Positions 1-7,788 of a DNA stretch of 57,961 nucleotides are shown here, one piece after another; the stretch's first letter is position 1, and every line of letters starts with the position of its first letter. The position numbers and the translations under genes were made by a program. The notes under the pieces are model-generated. The model was not told the origin of the DNA and did not search any database. It saw only the letters and a program-made list of their open reading frames with translations. Source of the DNA: Candidatus Kerfeldbacteria bacterium (GTDB taxonomy: Bacteria; Patescibacteriota; Patescibacteriia; SBBC01; CAIJZX01). The stretch is from NCBI GenBank assembly GCA_903825245.1, contig CAIJZX010000033.1, forward strand, positions 1 through 57,961. Direction: 5' to 3'.

Positions 1-1333
1 CATAATTTTCTTGGGTCAGGGTAAGTTTACTGACGCCACTCGAGGGCCAGGTACCATCAGCACTAGAGGTAGCGCTGGTGATGCTGTTAAAATGAAGCGC
101 CTTGGCTACCACTTGAGCGCAGGTGCCGGTCATGGCGGGCTGGCTCAGGAAAATATCATAGAACGGTGTGCCAGTCGTATCGAAGTAATACACCGGACCA
201 CCGGTTAACGGATTCATTTTTGTTTCCGGGAAACAGACCGTTTGTGTGATTGGGTTTGAGGTTCCCGTTTGTTCGCTCAACGTCATGATTGCTGGTGCCG
301 CCGGTTTATCCGAGGTAGTAAAATTGAATCCGGCGTATAGGGGCGCTTCGGTTTGTAAGGTAACAAATGAATCATTGTTGACGAACTGACCCAAACTAAA
401 GCGGGCCACCGGAATAAACGCGCGAATGAATTGATAATCTCCGGTCGCGTAATCACCAGGTTGCTGGACAATCGTTCCGCCGGTTACTTTCGTAACTTTC
501 ATCGCCCGATTCTTAATCGTCGCGCACGATTCAGTAGTCGTTCGTCCGTTCAACACACCAAAGCTTGAGTTAGCATACGTTGAACCATCCGTACCAACAA
601 ACAAACTTGTGACTGAGGTGTGACCGATACAAATGGTTAGTTTATGTGTCGGGGCGTTGTAGGCCTCATTTGCTAACCGATATTCCATGACCGCCATTTG
701 GGCGGGAAAACCAGATTGTTGAATGGGTTCAACTGAGAAGCTTGTATTACCGCCAACGGATTCAAGAGAAAACGATGTCGCGGCTGGCGCAGCGACGGTA
801 GCTGCTTTTAGTGGCGCAATGGAATACGTCGTTGCTCCACCAACGGGAGCAATAGAAAAAGTCGTCGAACCACCACCTGTATTTGCATTACCACCGATCG
901 AAAAACTCGTCGCGCCGCCGGAATTATTATTCCCTCCGATTGAGAATGATGTTGCACTGCCATTACTATTTGTCCCGGAGTCGGTCGCGGATTGAATCGT
1001 AAGTACTTGATTCGTCTTCGATGTCTTCATCTGTGTACCTGTTAGAACCGCTGATTGATCGTAGAAAATTGACGAACCGCCAAAGTACTGCGTCTCGGCG
1101 AATTGCTCATCTTGATTCATTATCGATTTAACATTAACCACTTGTGCTACCTTCAACGACGTCGCTGACGATCCCCCGCCATCGCCAAAATCTCCCGGCA
1201 CCATGAAGAACGCCATGGCCGAAACCACGAATCCCATGCCGATCGCCAAACCCAAATAAACGCGGGTACCCGCGACGATTTTCTGGAGGACCGCTGTCTC
1301 TTCAACGACGGGCGCCTCGGTGTATTGAGCCAT
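1..1333 (-). CDS. Membrane-anchored repeat-rich extracellular protein, C-terminus cut by window edge
   Basis: The frame opens with ATG at 1333-1331 and stays open to base 1, giving more than 440 residues. A short cytoplasmic N-terminus (MAQYTEAPVVEE) is followed by one hydrophobic segment at about residues 26-48, so the rest should lie outside the membrane. Residues about 120-200 hold several degenerate repeats of roughly 16-20 residues with the core T/S-x-FSI-x-x-x-GG, rich in Gly, Asn, Ser and Thr. The remainder is Thr/Ser-rich with two or more Cys and looks beta-rich. I do not recognise the family; a surface or adhesion role is inference from topology alone. A good extended -10 promoter lies directly upstream and there is no Shine-Dalgarno. 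Confidence 0.75.
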   Translation of the reverse strand, partial: MAQYTEAPVVEETAVLQKIVAGTRVYLGLAIGMGFVVSAMAFFMVPGDFGDGGGSSATSLKVAQVVNVKSIMNQDEQFAETQYFGGSSIFYDQSAVLTGTQMKTSKTNQVLTIQSATDSGTNSNGSATSFSIGGNNNSGGATSFSIGGNANTGGGSTTFSIAPVGGATTYSIAPLKAATVAAPAATSFSLESVGGNTSFSVEPIQQSGFPAQMAVMEYRLANEAYNAPTHKLTICIGHTSVTSLFVGTDGSTYANSSFGVLNGRTTTESCATIKNRAMKVTKVTGGTIVQQPGDYATGDYQFIRAFIPVARFSLGQFVNNDSFVTLQTEAPLYAGFNFTTSDKPAAPAIMTLSEQTGTSNPITQTVCFPETKMNPLTGGPVYYFDTTGTPFYDIFLSQPAMTGTCAQVVAKALHFNSITSATSSADGTWPSSGVSKLTLTQENY

Positions 1334-1376
1334 ATTTTTTGGCTTAGTTTATATTAAAAAACATGTTTACTCAATT

Positions 1377-1405
1377 AGTATAGCACATTTTCAGGTATTT
1401 TTCAA
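1377..1405 (-). promoter_or_regulatory. Sigma70-type promoter of the anchored repeat protein
   Basis: On the minus strand TTGAAA (1405-1400), a 17-nt spacer and TATACT (1382-1377), with the extended -10 form TGCTATACT. The predicted leader is about 35-40 nt. The -35 overlaps the msrB stop codon. The same TGCTATACT sequence precedes the genes starting at 20038 and 30204. Confidence 0.7.
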
Positions 1406-1782
1406 GTACTTATTTTGGATACGTGGAAATCAAGTGCCAAAGAATTAATACAGTATCGCTGCCCGGTCGGTTTCGGACCATCGTTGAAGACATGACCAAG
1501 GTGCGCTCCGCATTTCGAACACAGAACTTCCAGGCAGTGCATCCCAAATTGTATGTCATCTTGAGTAGTGATATTCGCCTTTGCCGCCGGATCCCAAAAA
1601 CTTGGCCAGCCGGTTTGCGAATCAAATTTCGTGTTTGAGGAGAAAAGTTCTTGACCACAGTTCACACACATATACATTCCACTTTCGTGGTTGTTGAGCC
1701 ACTTACCACTCCCCGGCGGTTCCGTGCCTTTGAGAAAACAAATATTATATTGTTCCGGTGTTAGTGCAGGCGATGAATTCAT
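1402..1782 (-). CDS. msrB: Peptide-methionine (R)-S-oxide reductase MsrB
   Basis: A 126-residue MsrB that reduces methionine-R-sulfoxide in proteins. All signature parts are visible: the zinc CxxC pairs at C39/C42 and C88/C91, the GWPSFW motif at 58-63, the GHVF segment near 96-99, and the catalytic cysteine C111 in RYCIN. Length is normal for a stand-alone domain. No signal peptide, so it should act in the cytoplasm. Its ATG overlaps the stop of the upstream HAD gene by 4 nt (ATGA), so the two are translationally coupled. The usual resolving cysteine of some MsrB proteins may be C83, but that is inference. Confidence 0.95.
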   Translation of the reverse strand: MNSSPALTPEQYNICFLKGTEPPGSGKWLNNHESGMYMCVNCGQELFSSNTKFDSQTGWPSFWDPAAKANITTQDDIQFGMHCLEVLCSKCGAHLGHVFNDGPKPTGQRYCINSLALDFHVSKIST

Positions 1783-2363
1783 GAAAGTGTAGTTAAAAAA
1801 TGTTGTAATTCCTCGGCCGTCGTAAACTGATGTGCTTGAAAACCAACGGCAATCGCCTGCTGGACATTCGCGAGCGCATCATCTATGAGTAAACATTCCT
1901 CCGGACGGAATTTGTTGTTCCAAAGCATGAGCTGATACAATTCCGGATCGTGTTTCGATAATCCCACGTCGCAGGTAAAGATAAGGTTATCGAAGAACTC
2001 CGTTAAGGCATAGGCGCTGCGAATGACTTCTTTTTTATCCGTCGCACAATCCGTACACAAACCAAGTGTAAAACGATCTTTGAGACTACTAACAATACTC
2101 CACATGGCTACATTTGGCTGAACATGCAATTGATAATCACGACCGGCACGCTCGACGATTGAACCATAGTCGCCTTCAATCTGATGCCAAAAATCGTGTG
2201 GTGAGGTTTTGCCAGTTGCATAGTCATAAGCAAAATTTCGAACCTCGGCGATCACCCGTTGGCGGTCACCGCCATGTATCGCCTGTGCAAGTACCTCCAA
2301 TAGACCTTGAAAGTTCCGCTGATCGAGGACACCGTGATAATCGAAGTAGATGGCTTTAACCAT
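1779..2363 (-). CDS. HAD-superfamily hydrolase (subfamily IA, YihX/epoxide-hydrolase-N-like)
   Basis: About 194 residues starting MVKAIYFDYHGVLD. I chose ATG 2363 because the HAD motif I begins immediately after it; an upstream ATG at 2429 would add 22 unrelated residues. Motif I is D8-Y-H-G-V-L, with His where phosphatases have the second Asp, as in the DxGGVL-type subgroup. Motif II is LCTD, the motif III lysine lies in LSKHDPE, and motif IV is LLIDD. Probably a phosphatase or related hydrolase of small metabolites; the substrate cannot be told. First gene of a two-gene unit with msrB (4-nt overlap). A TACGCT hexamer lies 6 nt before the ATG, fitting a leaderless transcript. Confidence 0.85.
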   Translation of the reverse strand: MVKAIYFDYHGVLDQRNFQGLLEVLAQAIHGGDRQRVIAEVRNFAYDYATGKTSPHDFWHQIEGDYGSIVERAGRDYQLHVQPNVAMWSIVSSLKDRFTLGLCTDCATDKKEVIRSAYALTEFFDNLIFTCDVGLSKHDPELYQLMLWNNKFRPEECLLIDDALANVQQAIAVGFQAHQFTTAEELQHFLTTLS

Positions 2364-2415
2364 GGTTATAGCGTAGCAAAAAGAGCGGCAATTAGCCATT
2401 TTTCCAAGCACACTC

Positions 2416-2443
2416 TTGACATTTTTCACGAAAGGTGTAGACT
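2416..2443 (+). promoter_or_regulatory. Promoter reading into the 2450-3480 structured RNA
   Basis: TTGACA (2416-2421), a 16-nt spacer and TAGACT (2438-2443) on the plus strand. The start point would be about 2450. No ORF with a ribosome binding site follows, but a strong terminator lies about 1 kb downstream. The -35 is a perfect consensus; the -10 matches 4 of 6. Confidence 0.6.
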
Positions 2444-2449
2444 CCTCGG

Positions 2450-3480
2450 TCTGAGTATTCCTGCGATATTTTCGCGTCGATGTTCAGCACGAACATTTAC
2501 AACTTGTTTGTAAGAGAGGACTCTAGCGGACAATCTCGTGCAGTTCACGAACCACCGCCACCACGGATCCTTCCGCCCTTCAATGGGAGCCTTCCAATGA
2601 GTCGGCTTGTGTGATGGTGTCTTATAGAAGAGAAACGAGATTGACGTCCTGACTCGTCGTGCATTTCGATTGCGAGTCAATCTGTGACCGAGGCCGCCCC
2701 GTGAGCGTTCTTGAGTCCTCTCCAAAGTATTGAGGGGTGAAGTGAACGAGTGTCGAGCAACATGGCGCGTTCATATTATCCTAAGGTCGGTAGGCCTGAG
2801 TTAACGGACCTGACCTGTGGCATCCCCTCATTCTTTTCCCCCGGCCTGGTGTCTGGGTCGCGCTTCCAATGCGCAGCATAGAGAATCCCCATAGGAAACT
2901 TTGTGTCCTGCGAGGAGGTCGAGCGCGCCCAGCACCAGGTTCTTCTTTCTGTAACATCCACCGTGATACAGGTAAACCCACAACGTCTCGGTTCAACGCG
3001 CGAACCGATGGACAAGAAAGTTCAGGTATCCTCACACGGCCGCCTGGAAAGTTCAGGCCTTGTCGACAAGCATACGACTGTGCTGTATGCCCTGTTGTCC
3101 ACCAGGTTAGATCACGATTGCCTGAGCCACTGAGCGCTCTTGCATCCCTGATGGACGAATGCGACCACCGCCCTCTCGGGTAGAAAGGAGTCTCCCCACG
3201 AAACGCCTCGTGACACTCAACCGCCTGACACGCACTGAGTGGAACGGTGGATGAATGGACAACCATTCGTGCCGCCATCGTAGGCCTCGAGCCCAACGAC
3301 CGAATCCTGATCATGTGAGTCCGTGGAGCTACACACACTACAATCCACGCGTGACTCCAATAGGATTCGTAGGGTAAAACACAAAATCAGTTTCGCCCCT
3401 TGAGATAGTTTACCGACATCACCTCTTCTGACTTGATGTGCGGGACCCGGATTGCGTAAGCGGTCCGGATCTTTTCTTTT
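2450..3480 (+). ncRNA. Candidate large structured non-coding RNA (~1.03 kb), family unknown
   Basis: No open frame here has a plausible protein or a placed ribosome binding site, yet the plus strand has a promoter before it and an intrinsic terminator at its end. The interior is packed with complementary segments: 2514-2523 with 2713-2722 (10 bp, long range); 2650-2656 with 2673-2679; 2845-2865 with 2921-2939 (19 bp with two single-base bulges); 2988-2994 with 3002-3008; 3042-3046 with 3054-3058; 3070-3075 with 3085-3090; 3251-3258 with 3263-3270; 3301-3308 with 3362-3369 enclosing 3317-3326 with 3345-3357; 3373-3378 with 3409-3414; 3416-3421 with 3434-3439. I compared it by eye with RNase P, tmRNA and SRP RNA hallmarks and found no fit. 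Size is in the range of GOLLD- or ROOL-type giant RNAs; membership is untested. Ends are estimates from the promoter and terminator. Confidence 0.6.
3447..3480 (+). terminator. Intrinsic terminator of the large RNA
   Basis: A 9-bp stem, CCGGATTGC (3447-3455) with GCGGTCCGG (3460-3468), closed by a GTAA tetraloop and including two G-U pairs, followed by ATCTTTTCTTTT. The T-rich tail fixes the direction as plus. Confidence 0.8.
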
Positions 3481-3497
3481 ATTAGCACGGTGTCGTA

Positions 3498-3526
3498 TTG
3501 ACGTCATTTTTTTGTGATGGTACTAT
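3498..3526 (+). promoter_or_regulatory. Promoter of the 3578 zinc-motif gene
   Basis: TTGACG (3498-3503), 17-nt spacer, TACTAT (3521-3526). It lies just after the terminator of the large RNA and gives a leader of about 45 nt ending in GGGAGG before ATG 3578. Confidence 0.75.
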
Positions 3527-3577
3527 CGCGCCAACAGTTCTTTTTTGCATCGACGGAACTCTCAGGGAGGCAATTTG

Positions 3578-4012
3578 ATGCGTAACATTTGGCAACGAAT
3601 TATGACCGCTGTTGCACCGCGTCAAGCGCCACCGCGGTTCCCCGTCTGTACGCACGAGAAAGTTCGCGGCAGTTTCACGATTCGCGTGAAGGGTGTCGAT
3701 GTCGTTCGAACATCGAGTGAACGATGCCCGGCGTGCGTCCAAGCGTGTGCCGAACAATGCTCGACCACCTGTGCCGTCTGCACACGGCCGATTGTACCCG
3801 GTATGCTCGTCGGACGTTCCGGTCGAACAGACTTTCCGCTCGTCCATGACGACACCTGCGTGGAAGATCCGAACGACTTCTGCGGACAGTGGGGTGAAGG
3901 CCGCCTCATCGGGCTCCATGAGTTCAATCCACATAAGTACGAGCCAGGCACGATAACACTCCACGACGTCGCCCGCCAGCAAGAGCATCACGAACACCGA
4001 CATCACCACTAG
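3578..4012 (+). CDS. Small cysteine-rich putative zinc-binding protein
   Basis: A 144-residue protein starting MRNIWQRIM. The start is set by a strong Shine-Dalgarno (GGGAGG, 7-nt spacing). The centre is cysteine-rich: CPAC, two further single Cys, then CAVC, all within about 25 residues, which suggests one or two zinc sites. Further Cys occur near residues 91 and 98. The C-terminus is a His-rich tail (HHEHRHHH) that could also bind metal. No membrane segment. I do not recognise the family. It is a stand-alone unit with its own promoter and terminator, like eight other short genes in this window. Confidence 0.75.
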   Translation: MRNIWQRIMTAVAPRQAPPRFPVCTHEKVRGSFTIRVKGVDVVRTSSERCPACVQACAEQCSTTCAVCTRPIVPGMLVGRSGRTDFPLVHDDTCVEDPNDFCGQWGEGRLIGLHEFNPHKYEPGTITLHDVARQQEHHEHRHHH

Positions 4013-4033
4013 CCCCCACGGACTAGTGTTTTT
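4007..4033 (+). terminator. Terminator overlapping the stop of the 3578 gene
   Basis: CACTAG (4007-4012) pairs with CTAGTG (4023-4028) and is followed by TTTTT. The left arm contains the TAG stop codon. Confidence 0.7.
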
Positions 4034-4069
4034 CTATTCAGCGGGGGTGAATTCTGGTACACTGCATCC

Positions 4070-5842
4070 GTGAATTTTCTCCGCCGCCATCTCCCAATAA
4101 TTCTCGCTGTTCTACTCCTCGGCACCATGTTCAGCCTGGAGGCAACAACCGCCTGGCACGAATCGCAAACGATTGACGAGGCGGTACATCTGTCCGCCGG
4201 TTTTAGTTATTTGAAAACCGGCGACTTCCGCCTCAATCCCGAACATCCGCCACTAGTGAAAGAATTAGCCGCTCTTCCCCTACTCTTCACGCCGGTTCGA
4301 TTCCCCAGTAACGACATTACCTGGCACACATGGGATCAATACAAGCTCGGGGCAAAATTCCTGTATGACAACGCGCTATCGGCACGCACGATCCTCTTCC
4401 TCGGACGTTTGCCCATCATGCTCATTTCTCTGCTCTTGGGATGGTGGATATTTCGCGCCAGCAAAAAACTGTTCGGGTCGTGGGGCGGCGTTATCAGCTT
4501 GAGTTTGTATACGCTTGATCCCGGTTTTATCGCCCACGGTCATCTTGTCACCACCGATGTTGCTTTCACCGCGTTTTCGTTTTGGACTATTCTTCGGTTG
4601 ATCAAGCTTTTGGAACAACCAACTAAGCGCCATGCACTGATGTTTGCCTTGGCAATGTGGATCGCCGGATTGTCAAAGTTTTCCATGTTACCGTACCTAG
4701 CGATCATTGTTATTGTCATGCTCTTACTCAAACTCCGTGAACCGAAACATCTAGTACTCCAAATCAAACGCGGGTTAAAAGTATTTTTCATTTGCCTACC
4801 GGTCGTTATTCTTCTAACCTGGGCGTTTTACGGTTTCGATATTCGACGACCGTCAAACGATCCGCGCATCGGTCAATTGTATTCCCAACGTCTTGATTAT
4901 CTGGCTACACACTCCACCGCAAATTTGCCGTCGATTATTCGCTTCGTCGTTAACACCGTCGGCAACACATCAACGCCGCTCGGCTCATGGCTCCAGCACG
5001 CCGACACCATTGTCGTTCCCGGTTACGCATTCTTCCGCGGCGCGATTGCTGTTATCGGTCACTCCATCGGCGGACAAGAAGCATACCTCCACGGCGAGTT
5101 TCGTGATCGGGGCTGGTGGTATTATTTCCCTATTACAATTGCCATCAAGTCGACACTACCGACACTGTTCGCCGGTTTGGCGGTGCTGACCATCGTCGCT
5201 ATTTGGATTACTCGCGCTCGACGTCGCGGCTGGAGCTGGCGCCGTATCTACACCGAAAGTGACCGAACGTGGTTTATTTTTTTAACAGTACCGATACTTT
5301 TTCTCGCATCGACCATGACCAGCCATCTGAATCTTGGTTGGCGCTATGTCTTGCCGGCCTATCCGTTTCTCTTTGTCTTGGCTGGCGCGCTAGCATCCGA
5401 AAAAGTTATTGCCTCGCGGCGATGGCGACTAGCGATGCCAGCACTTTTTTTAACAAGCATGATTGTCGTACAGCTCAATACCTTTCCGAATGAACTCGGA
5501 TATTTCAATAGTCTGATCGGCGGTTCAAAAAACGGACCGTCGTGGCTCCTCGACTCGAATCTCGATTGGGGACAAGACTTGCCGAGCCTCGCCGATTTCG
5601 TCAAACAGCACCATCTTTCCAGTATCCCCCTTTCCTATTATGGCTGGGCCAAGGTCGATGCATTTGTCGCCACCACCCACTTACCAACGACAGCCGAAAT
5701 AAACTCGGGAACAACAATCCACGGCTACGTCGCCATCAGTGTTGGGCAATTGTACAATCACGCTGGTACGTATTCGTGGTTACACAACCTAACACCGGCG
5801 GCTAAATCTGGACCGAGTATTTATATTTACCAGCTGCCATAA
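4070..5842 (+). CDS. GT-C membrane glycosyltransferase (dolichyl-phosphate-mannose protein mannosyltransferase-like)
   Basis: A 590-residue polytopic protein. The N-terminus has one TM helix, then an extracytoplasmic loop with TIDEAVH and FRLNPEHPPL, the acidic catalytic loop typical of PMT/ArnT-type GT-C enzymes, followed by about nine more hydrophobic segments and a C-terminal soluble part. Such enzymes transfer a sugar from a polyprenyl-phosphate donor to a protein or lipid on the outer side of the membrane; donor and acceptor are unknown here. The start is GTG at 4070: TACACT (4058-4063) ends exactly 6 nt before it, so the mRNA is probably leaderless and needs no Shine-Dalgarno. Stands alone between a cassette gene and the convergent cupredoxin. 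Confidence 0.85.
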   Translation: MNFLRRHLPIILAVLLLGTMFSLEATTAWHESQTIDEAVHLSAGFSYLKTGDFRLNPEHPPLVKELAALPLLFTPVRFPSNDITWHTWDQYKLGAKFLYDNALSARTILFLGRLPIMLISLLLGWWIFRASKKLFGSWGGVISLSLYTLDPGFIAHGHLVTTDVAFTAFSFWTILRLIKLLEQPTKRHALMFALAMWIAGLSKFSMLPYLAIIVIVMLLLKLREPKHLVLQIKRGLKVFFICLPVVILLTWAFYGFDIRRPSNDPRIGQLYSQRLDYLATHSTANLPSIIRFVVNTVGNTSTPLGSWLQHADTIVVPGYAFFRGAIAVIGHSIGGQEAYLHGEFRDRGWWYYFPITIAIKSTLPTLFAGLAVLTIVAIWITRARRRGWSWRRIYTESDRTWFIFLTVPILFLASTMTSHLNLGWRYVLPAYPFLFVLAGALASEKVIASRRWRLAMPALFLTSMIVVQLNTFPNELGYFNSLIGGSKNGPSWLLDSNLDWGQDLPSLADFVKQHHLSSIPLSYYGWAKVDAFVATTHLPTTAEINSGTTIHGYVAISVGQLYNHAGTYSWLHNLTPAAKSGPSIYIYQLP

Positions 5843-5888
5843 ACCAACAAACACCGAACGCCTGTCCAGTGTTATTCTTTTGTTGTCC

Positions 5889-6254
5889 TTATTGGGTGAC
5901 GATGACTTTTCCAATCATCGTCGGATGGATTGTGCAGTGATAGGTAAACGTACCGGCGGTTGCGTAGGTATACGAATATGTTGCACCATGAATTAACGTG
6001 TCGCTTGCCGGACCGCCGTTATCTCCAGTCACCGTGTGGTTAACACTGTCATTGTTCGTCCACGTAACTGTTGTTCCTTGAGTCACCGTCAACGTGCTCG
6101 GCATAAACGTCATACCCTGAATTTGGACTTCGTTCGAGGCGATGGTGTTTACCGCTGTATTAGCGTTGGTCTGTTGATTCGACGAACAACCAGCACCGAG
6201 AACCATGATACCGATAATACCACTTGCTACAAGAAACCGACGATAGTGCTTCAT
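5889..6254 (-). CDS. Cupredoxin (amicyanin/plastocyanin-like) lipoprotein
   Basis: 121 residues. A lipoprotein signal ends in the lipobox LGAGC with C23 as the lipidated residue, followed by a Ser/Asn/Thr linker. The blue-copper fold spans about 42-121 with ligands H73 (NHT), C107, H110 and M113 in the C-x2-H-P-x-M spacing of amicyanins. It should be a membrane-tethered extracellular electron carrier or copper-binding protein. Divergent from the 6310 gene's 3' end and transcribed from a promoter with a palindrome across its -10, suggesting a repressor, possibly metal-responsive. Confidence 0.9.
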   Translation of the reverse strand: MKHYRRFLVASGIIGIMVLGAGCSSNQQTNANTAVNTIASNEVQIQGMTFMPSTLTVTQGTTVTWTNNDSVNHTVTGDNGGPASDTLIHGATYSYTYATAGTFTYHCTIHPTMIGKVIVTQ

Positions 6255-6278
6255 GCTTGGAAAATTAGTGATACAGCT

Positions 6279-6307
6279 ATACTACGCCTTGTAGTAGAAT
6301 AAGGCAA
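6279..6307 (-). promoter_or_regulatory. Cupredoxin promoter with overlapping palindromic operator
   Basis: On the minus strand TTGCCT (6307-6302), 17-nt spacer, TAGTAT (6284-6279). The perfect inverted repeat TACTAC-N5-GTAGTA (6280-6296) covers the -10 and part of the spacer. The same pattern occurs once more at 35672-35688. Confidence 0.6.
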
Positions 6308-6309
6308 AA

Positions 6310-6657
6310 CTACAGCTGTTTCGTTGGTTTCTTACGCTTCGACGTGCCACCGATAATAAATCCCGCACCGGCTAACGTCCAGAACATGAGACTGAGTGAC
6401 GGTCCAATACAATCGTCTGGCGTGTTAAACCCGACACAGCGTGGAGCAAAGAATTGCAGCCAAAACGCGCCATAGGCGTGGGTTACAACATTGAATCCGC
6501 GGTAAATACTACACCCAGTCGCATGACTATTGTTTTCGACACAGGTCATGTCCAACTTGGATCCGACAACAACAAACAATCCAATACCAACAATGACACA
6601 CGTAACTGCAGTGAGCAAACCTATTTTCCAGTTGAAAGAGAAACGAGGATTACCCAT
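6310..6657 (-). CDS. Small two-TM membrane protein of unknown function
   Basis: 115 residues with hydrophobic segments at about 12-32 and 87-104. The loop between them is extracytoplasmic by the positive-inside rule and carries four Cys (in TCVENN, TGCSIY, RCVGF and DDCIGP), which may form two disulfides. The C-terminus is basic (KRKKPTKQL). I do not recognise it. Its ATG overlaps the stop codon of the upstream 2H phosphoesterase gene by one base (TAATG), so the two are coupled and the protein may be its functional partner. Confidence 0.65.
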   Translation of the reverse strand: MGNPRFSFNWKIGLLTAVTCVIVGIGLFVVVGSKLDMTCVENNSHATGCSIYRGFNVVTHAYGAFWLQFFAPRCVGFNTPDDCIGPSLSLMFWTLAGAGFIIGGTSKRKKPTKQL

Positions 6658-7322
6658 TATTTATTGTTCTCTCCTTCCGCTTGTTGAATAATTTCCGGAT
6701 GCATGCCTTCGAGTGTCTCGCGATCCGGAATGCCAATACCCTCCAGTTGATGGCTCGGATTTGTACTGCCGGTCATTAATGTAATATGCGTCGGCGGCGC
6801 TGCTAAGTGAAGCCCTAACATTGCATTCACCTGCACATAGAACTCGGAAATTTTTGGCACATCGGCTATTTGGATATAAGATGTCCGACGTTCGGGAAGT
6901 TCTTCCGGACGTGACGGGTCAGGCGGATATTCTTTTGTGATGCGCATCACTTCTTTCCCTAACTTCCACCCTTGATTTAGATCGGCTACCAAGGCGACAA
7001 TTTCTTGCTGCATGAGCGCTTGCTGCTCCGGAGTATTCTTGCGTAAGGCTTTGATCATTTCTTTTCCCGCTTTAAACCCGATAAGGGTAATATGAAACTC
7101 TTGTTTGCGATCAACATGTTCTTTTTTGGCCCGATCTTCAATCCTATGAACATCGATCAAGGCCGGATCAACATCCAACAGCAAGGTACCGTTTTTCGGA
7201 TTCCATTCTCCAACCTTCGATCGCTCATACGCCTCTTTCTGAGCTTGAGCCTGCTCTCGCTGTTCGTCGGTCATCATATCCTCTGGCGTTAATCCAAGCT
7301 CACTGTCTGTTTCGTGATTCAT
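6657..7322 (-). CDS. 2H phosphoesterase-like protein
   Basis: About 221 residues from ATG 7322. An in-frame ATG at 7457 would overlap the HIT gene deeply, so I prefer 7322. Two H-x-T motifs are present, FHITLIG and THITLMT, spaced as in the two-histidine (LigT/cyclic phosphodiesterase) superfamily. The N-terminal 40 residues are charged and helical. Members hydrolyse cyclic or 2',3'-linked phosphodiesters in RNA or nucleotides; the substrate is unknown here. It follows a HIT hydrolase (20 nt) and a Pol-beta-type nucleotidyltransferase, which makes a nucleotide-processing module plausible. Confidence 0.7.
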   Translation of the reverse strand: MNHETDSELGLTPEDMMTDEQREQAQAQKEAYERSKVGEWNPKNGTLLLDVDPALIDVHRIEDRAKKEHVDRKQEFHITLIGFKAGKEMIKALRKNTPEQQALMQQEIVALVADLNQGWKLGKEVMRITKEYPPDPSRPEELPERRTSYIQIADVPKISEFYVQVNAMLGLHLAAPPTHITLMTGSTNPSHQLEGIGIPDRETLEGMHPEIIQQAEGENNK

Positions 7323-7341
7323 ATGTGTAGTAATAAATCGC

Positions 7342-7770
7342 TTATATACATTTTTTAAGTACCCGAAGAATTTCCTTCGCCACATCATCGGACACAGCAC
7401 GATCGGTTTTCCGTTCGTAATGATGACCAAACCGTTCATCGGTGAAGGTCTCGCCACCGATCTTCACCGATTTTGCATACCGCGGCCGGACATGCCAATG
7501 CACCAACGGATCCGGTAGTTGGTGCTGGTACGCTTCATTCATCAAACACGTCCAATTGAACATGGTCGCACCCAGACCATTGACGCAGGCGTACTCATAC
7601 TTCTTCATCACTTGCTGCAGATCACTCCACTCGTCGGCTGTTAGCTCGGGAATAGAAGCTACCGCGCGTTTGCAAACGACGACCGCTCGTCCCAAATATT
7701 CCTGATCATCCGTTCGCAAGCAGATCGTCCAATACAACGTTTCGAAAATTGTTCGTTCGGCGTCAGTCAT
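7342..7770 (-). CDS. HIT-family nucleotide hydrolase/transferase
   Basis: 142 residues. The C-terminal half carries HWHVRPRY, the H-x-H-x-x-x-R form of the histidine-triad motif, preceded by NWTCLMN, typical of HIT proteins. The first triad histidine is followed by Trp-His rather than the usual H-x-H-x-H spacing, a variant seen in HIT-like branches. Expected to act on nucleoside phosphoramidates or dinucleoside polyphosphates. Located 19 nt after the nucleotidyltransferase gene and 20 nt before the 2H phosphoesterase. Confidence 0.75.
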   Translation of the reverse strand: MTDAERTIFETLYWTICLRTDDQEYLGRAVVVCKRAVASIPELTADEWSDLQQVMKKYEYACVNGLGATMFNWTCLMNEAYQHQLPDPLVHWHVRPRYAKSVKIGGETFTDERFGHHYERKTDRAVSDDVAKEILRVLKKCI

Positions 7771-7788
7771 ACACAGTTTTCGTATTCG

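Noticed and set aside
3100-3200. Weak likeness to an RNase P RNA segment (CCTGAGCCACTGAGCG followed by GATGGACGAATG)
   Set aside because: The universal GAGGAAAGTCC and ACAGAA-type core segments are missing from the whole transcript, so I do not call RNase P.
2781-3338. Long open frame on the minus strand (185 codons) through the 2.4-3.5 kb region
   Set aside because: Its product is rich in Arg, Ser and Trp with no domain, no ribosome site and no promoter on that strand; the pairing pattern and plus-strand promoter/terminator explain the region better.
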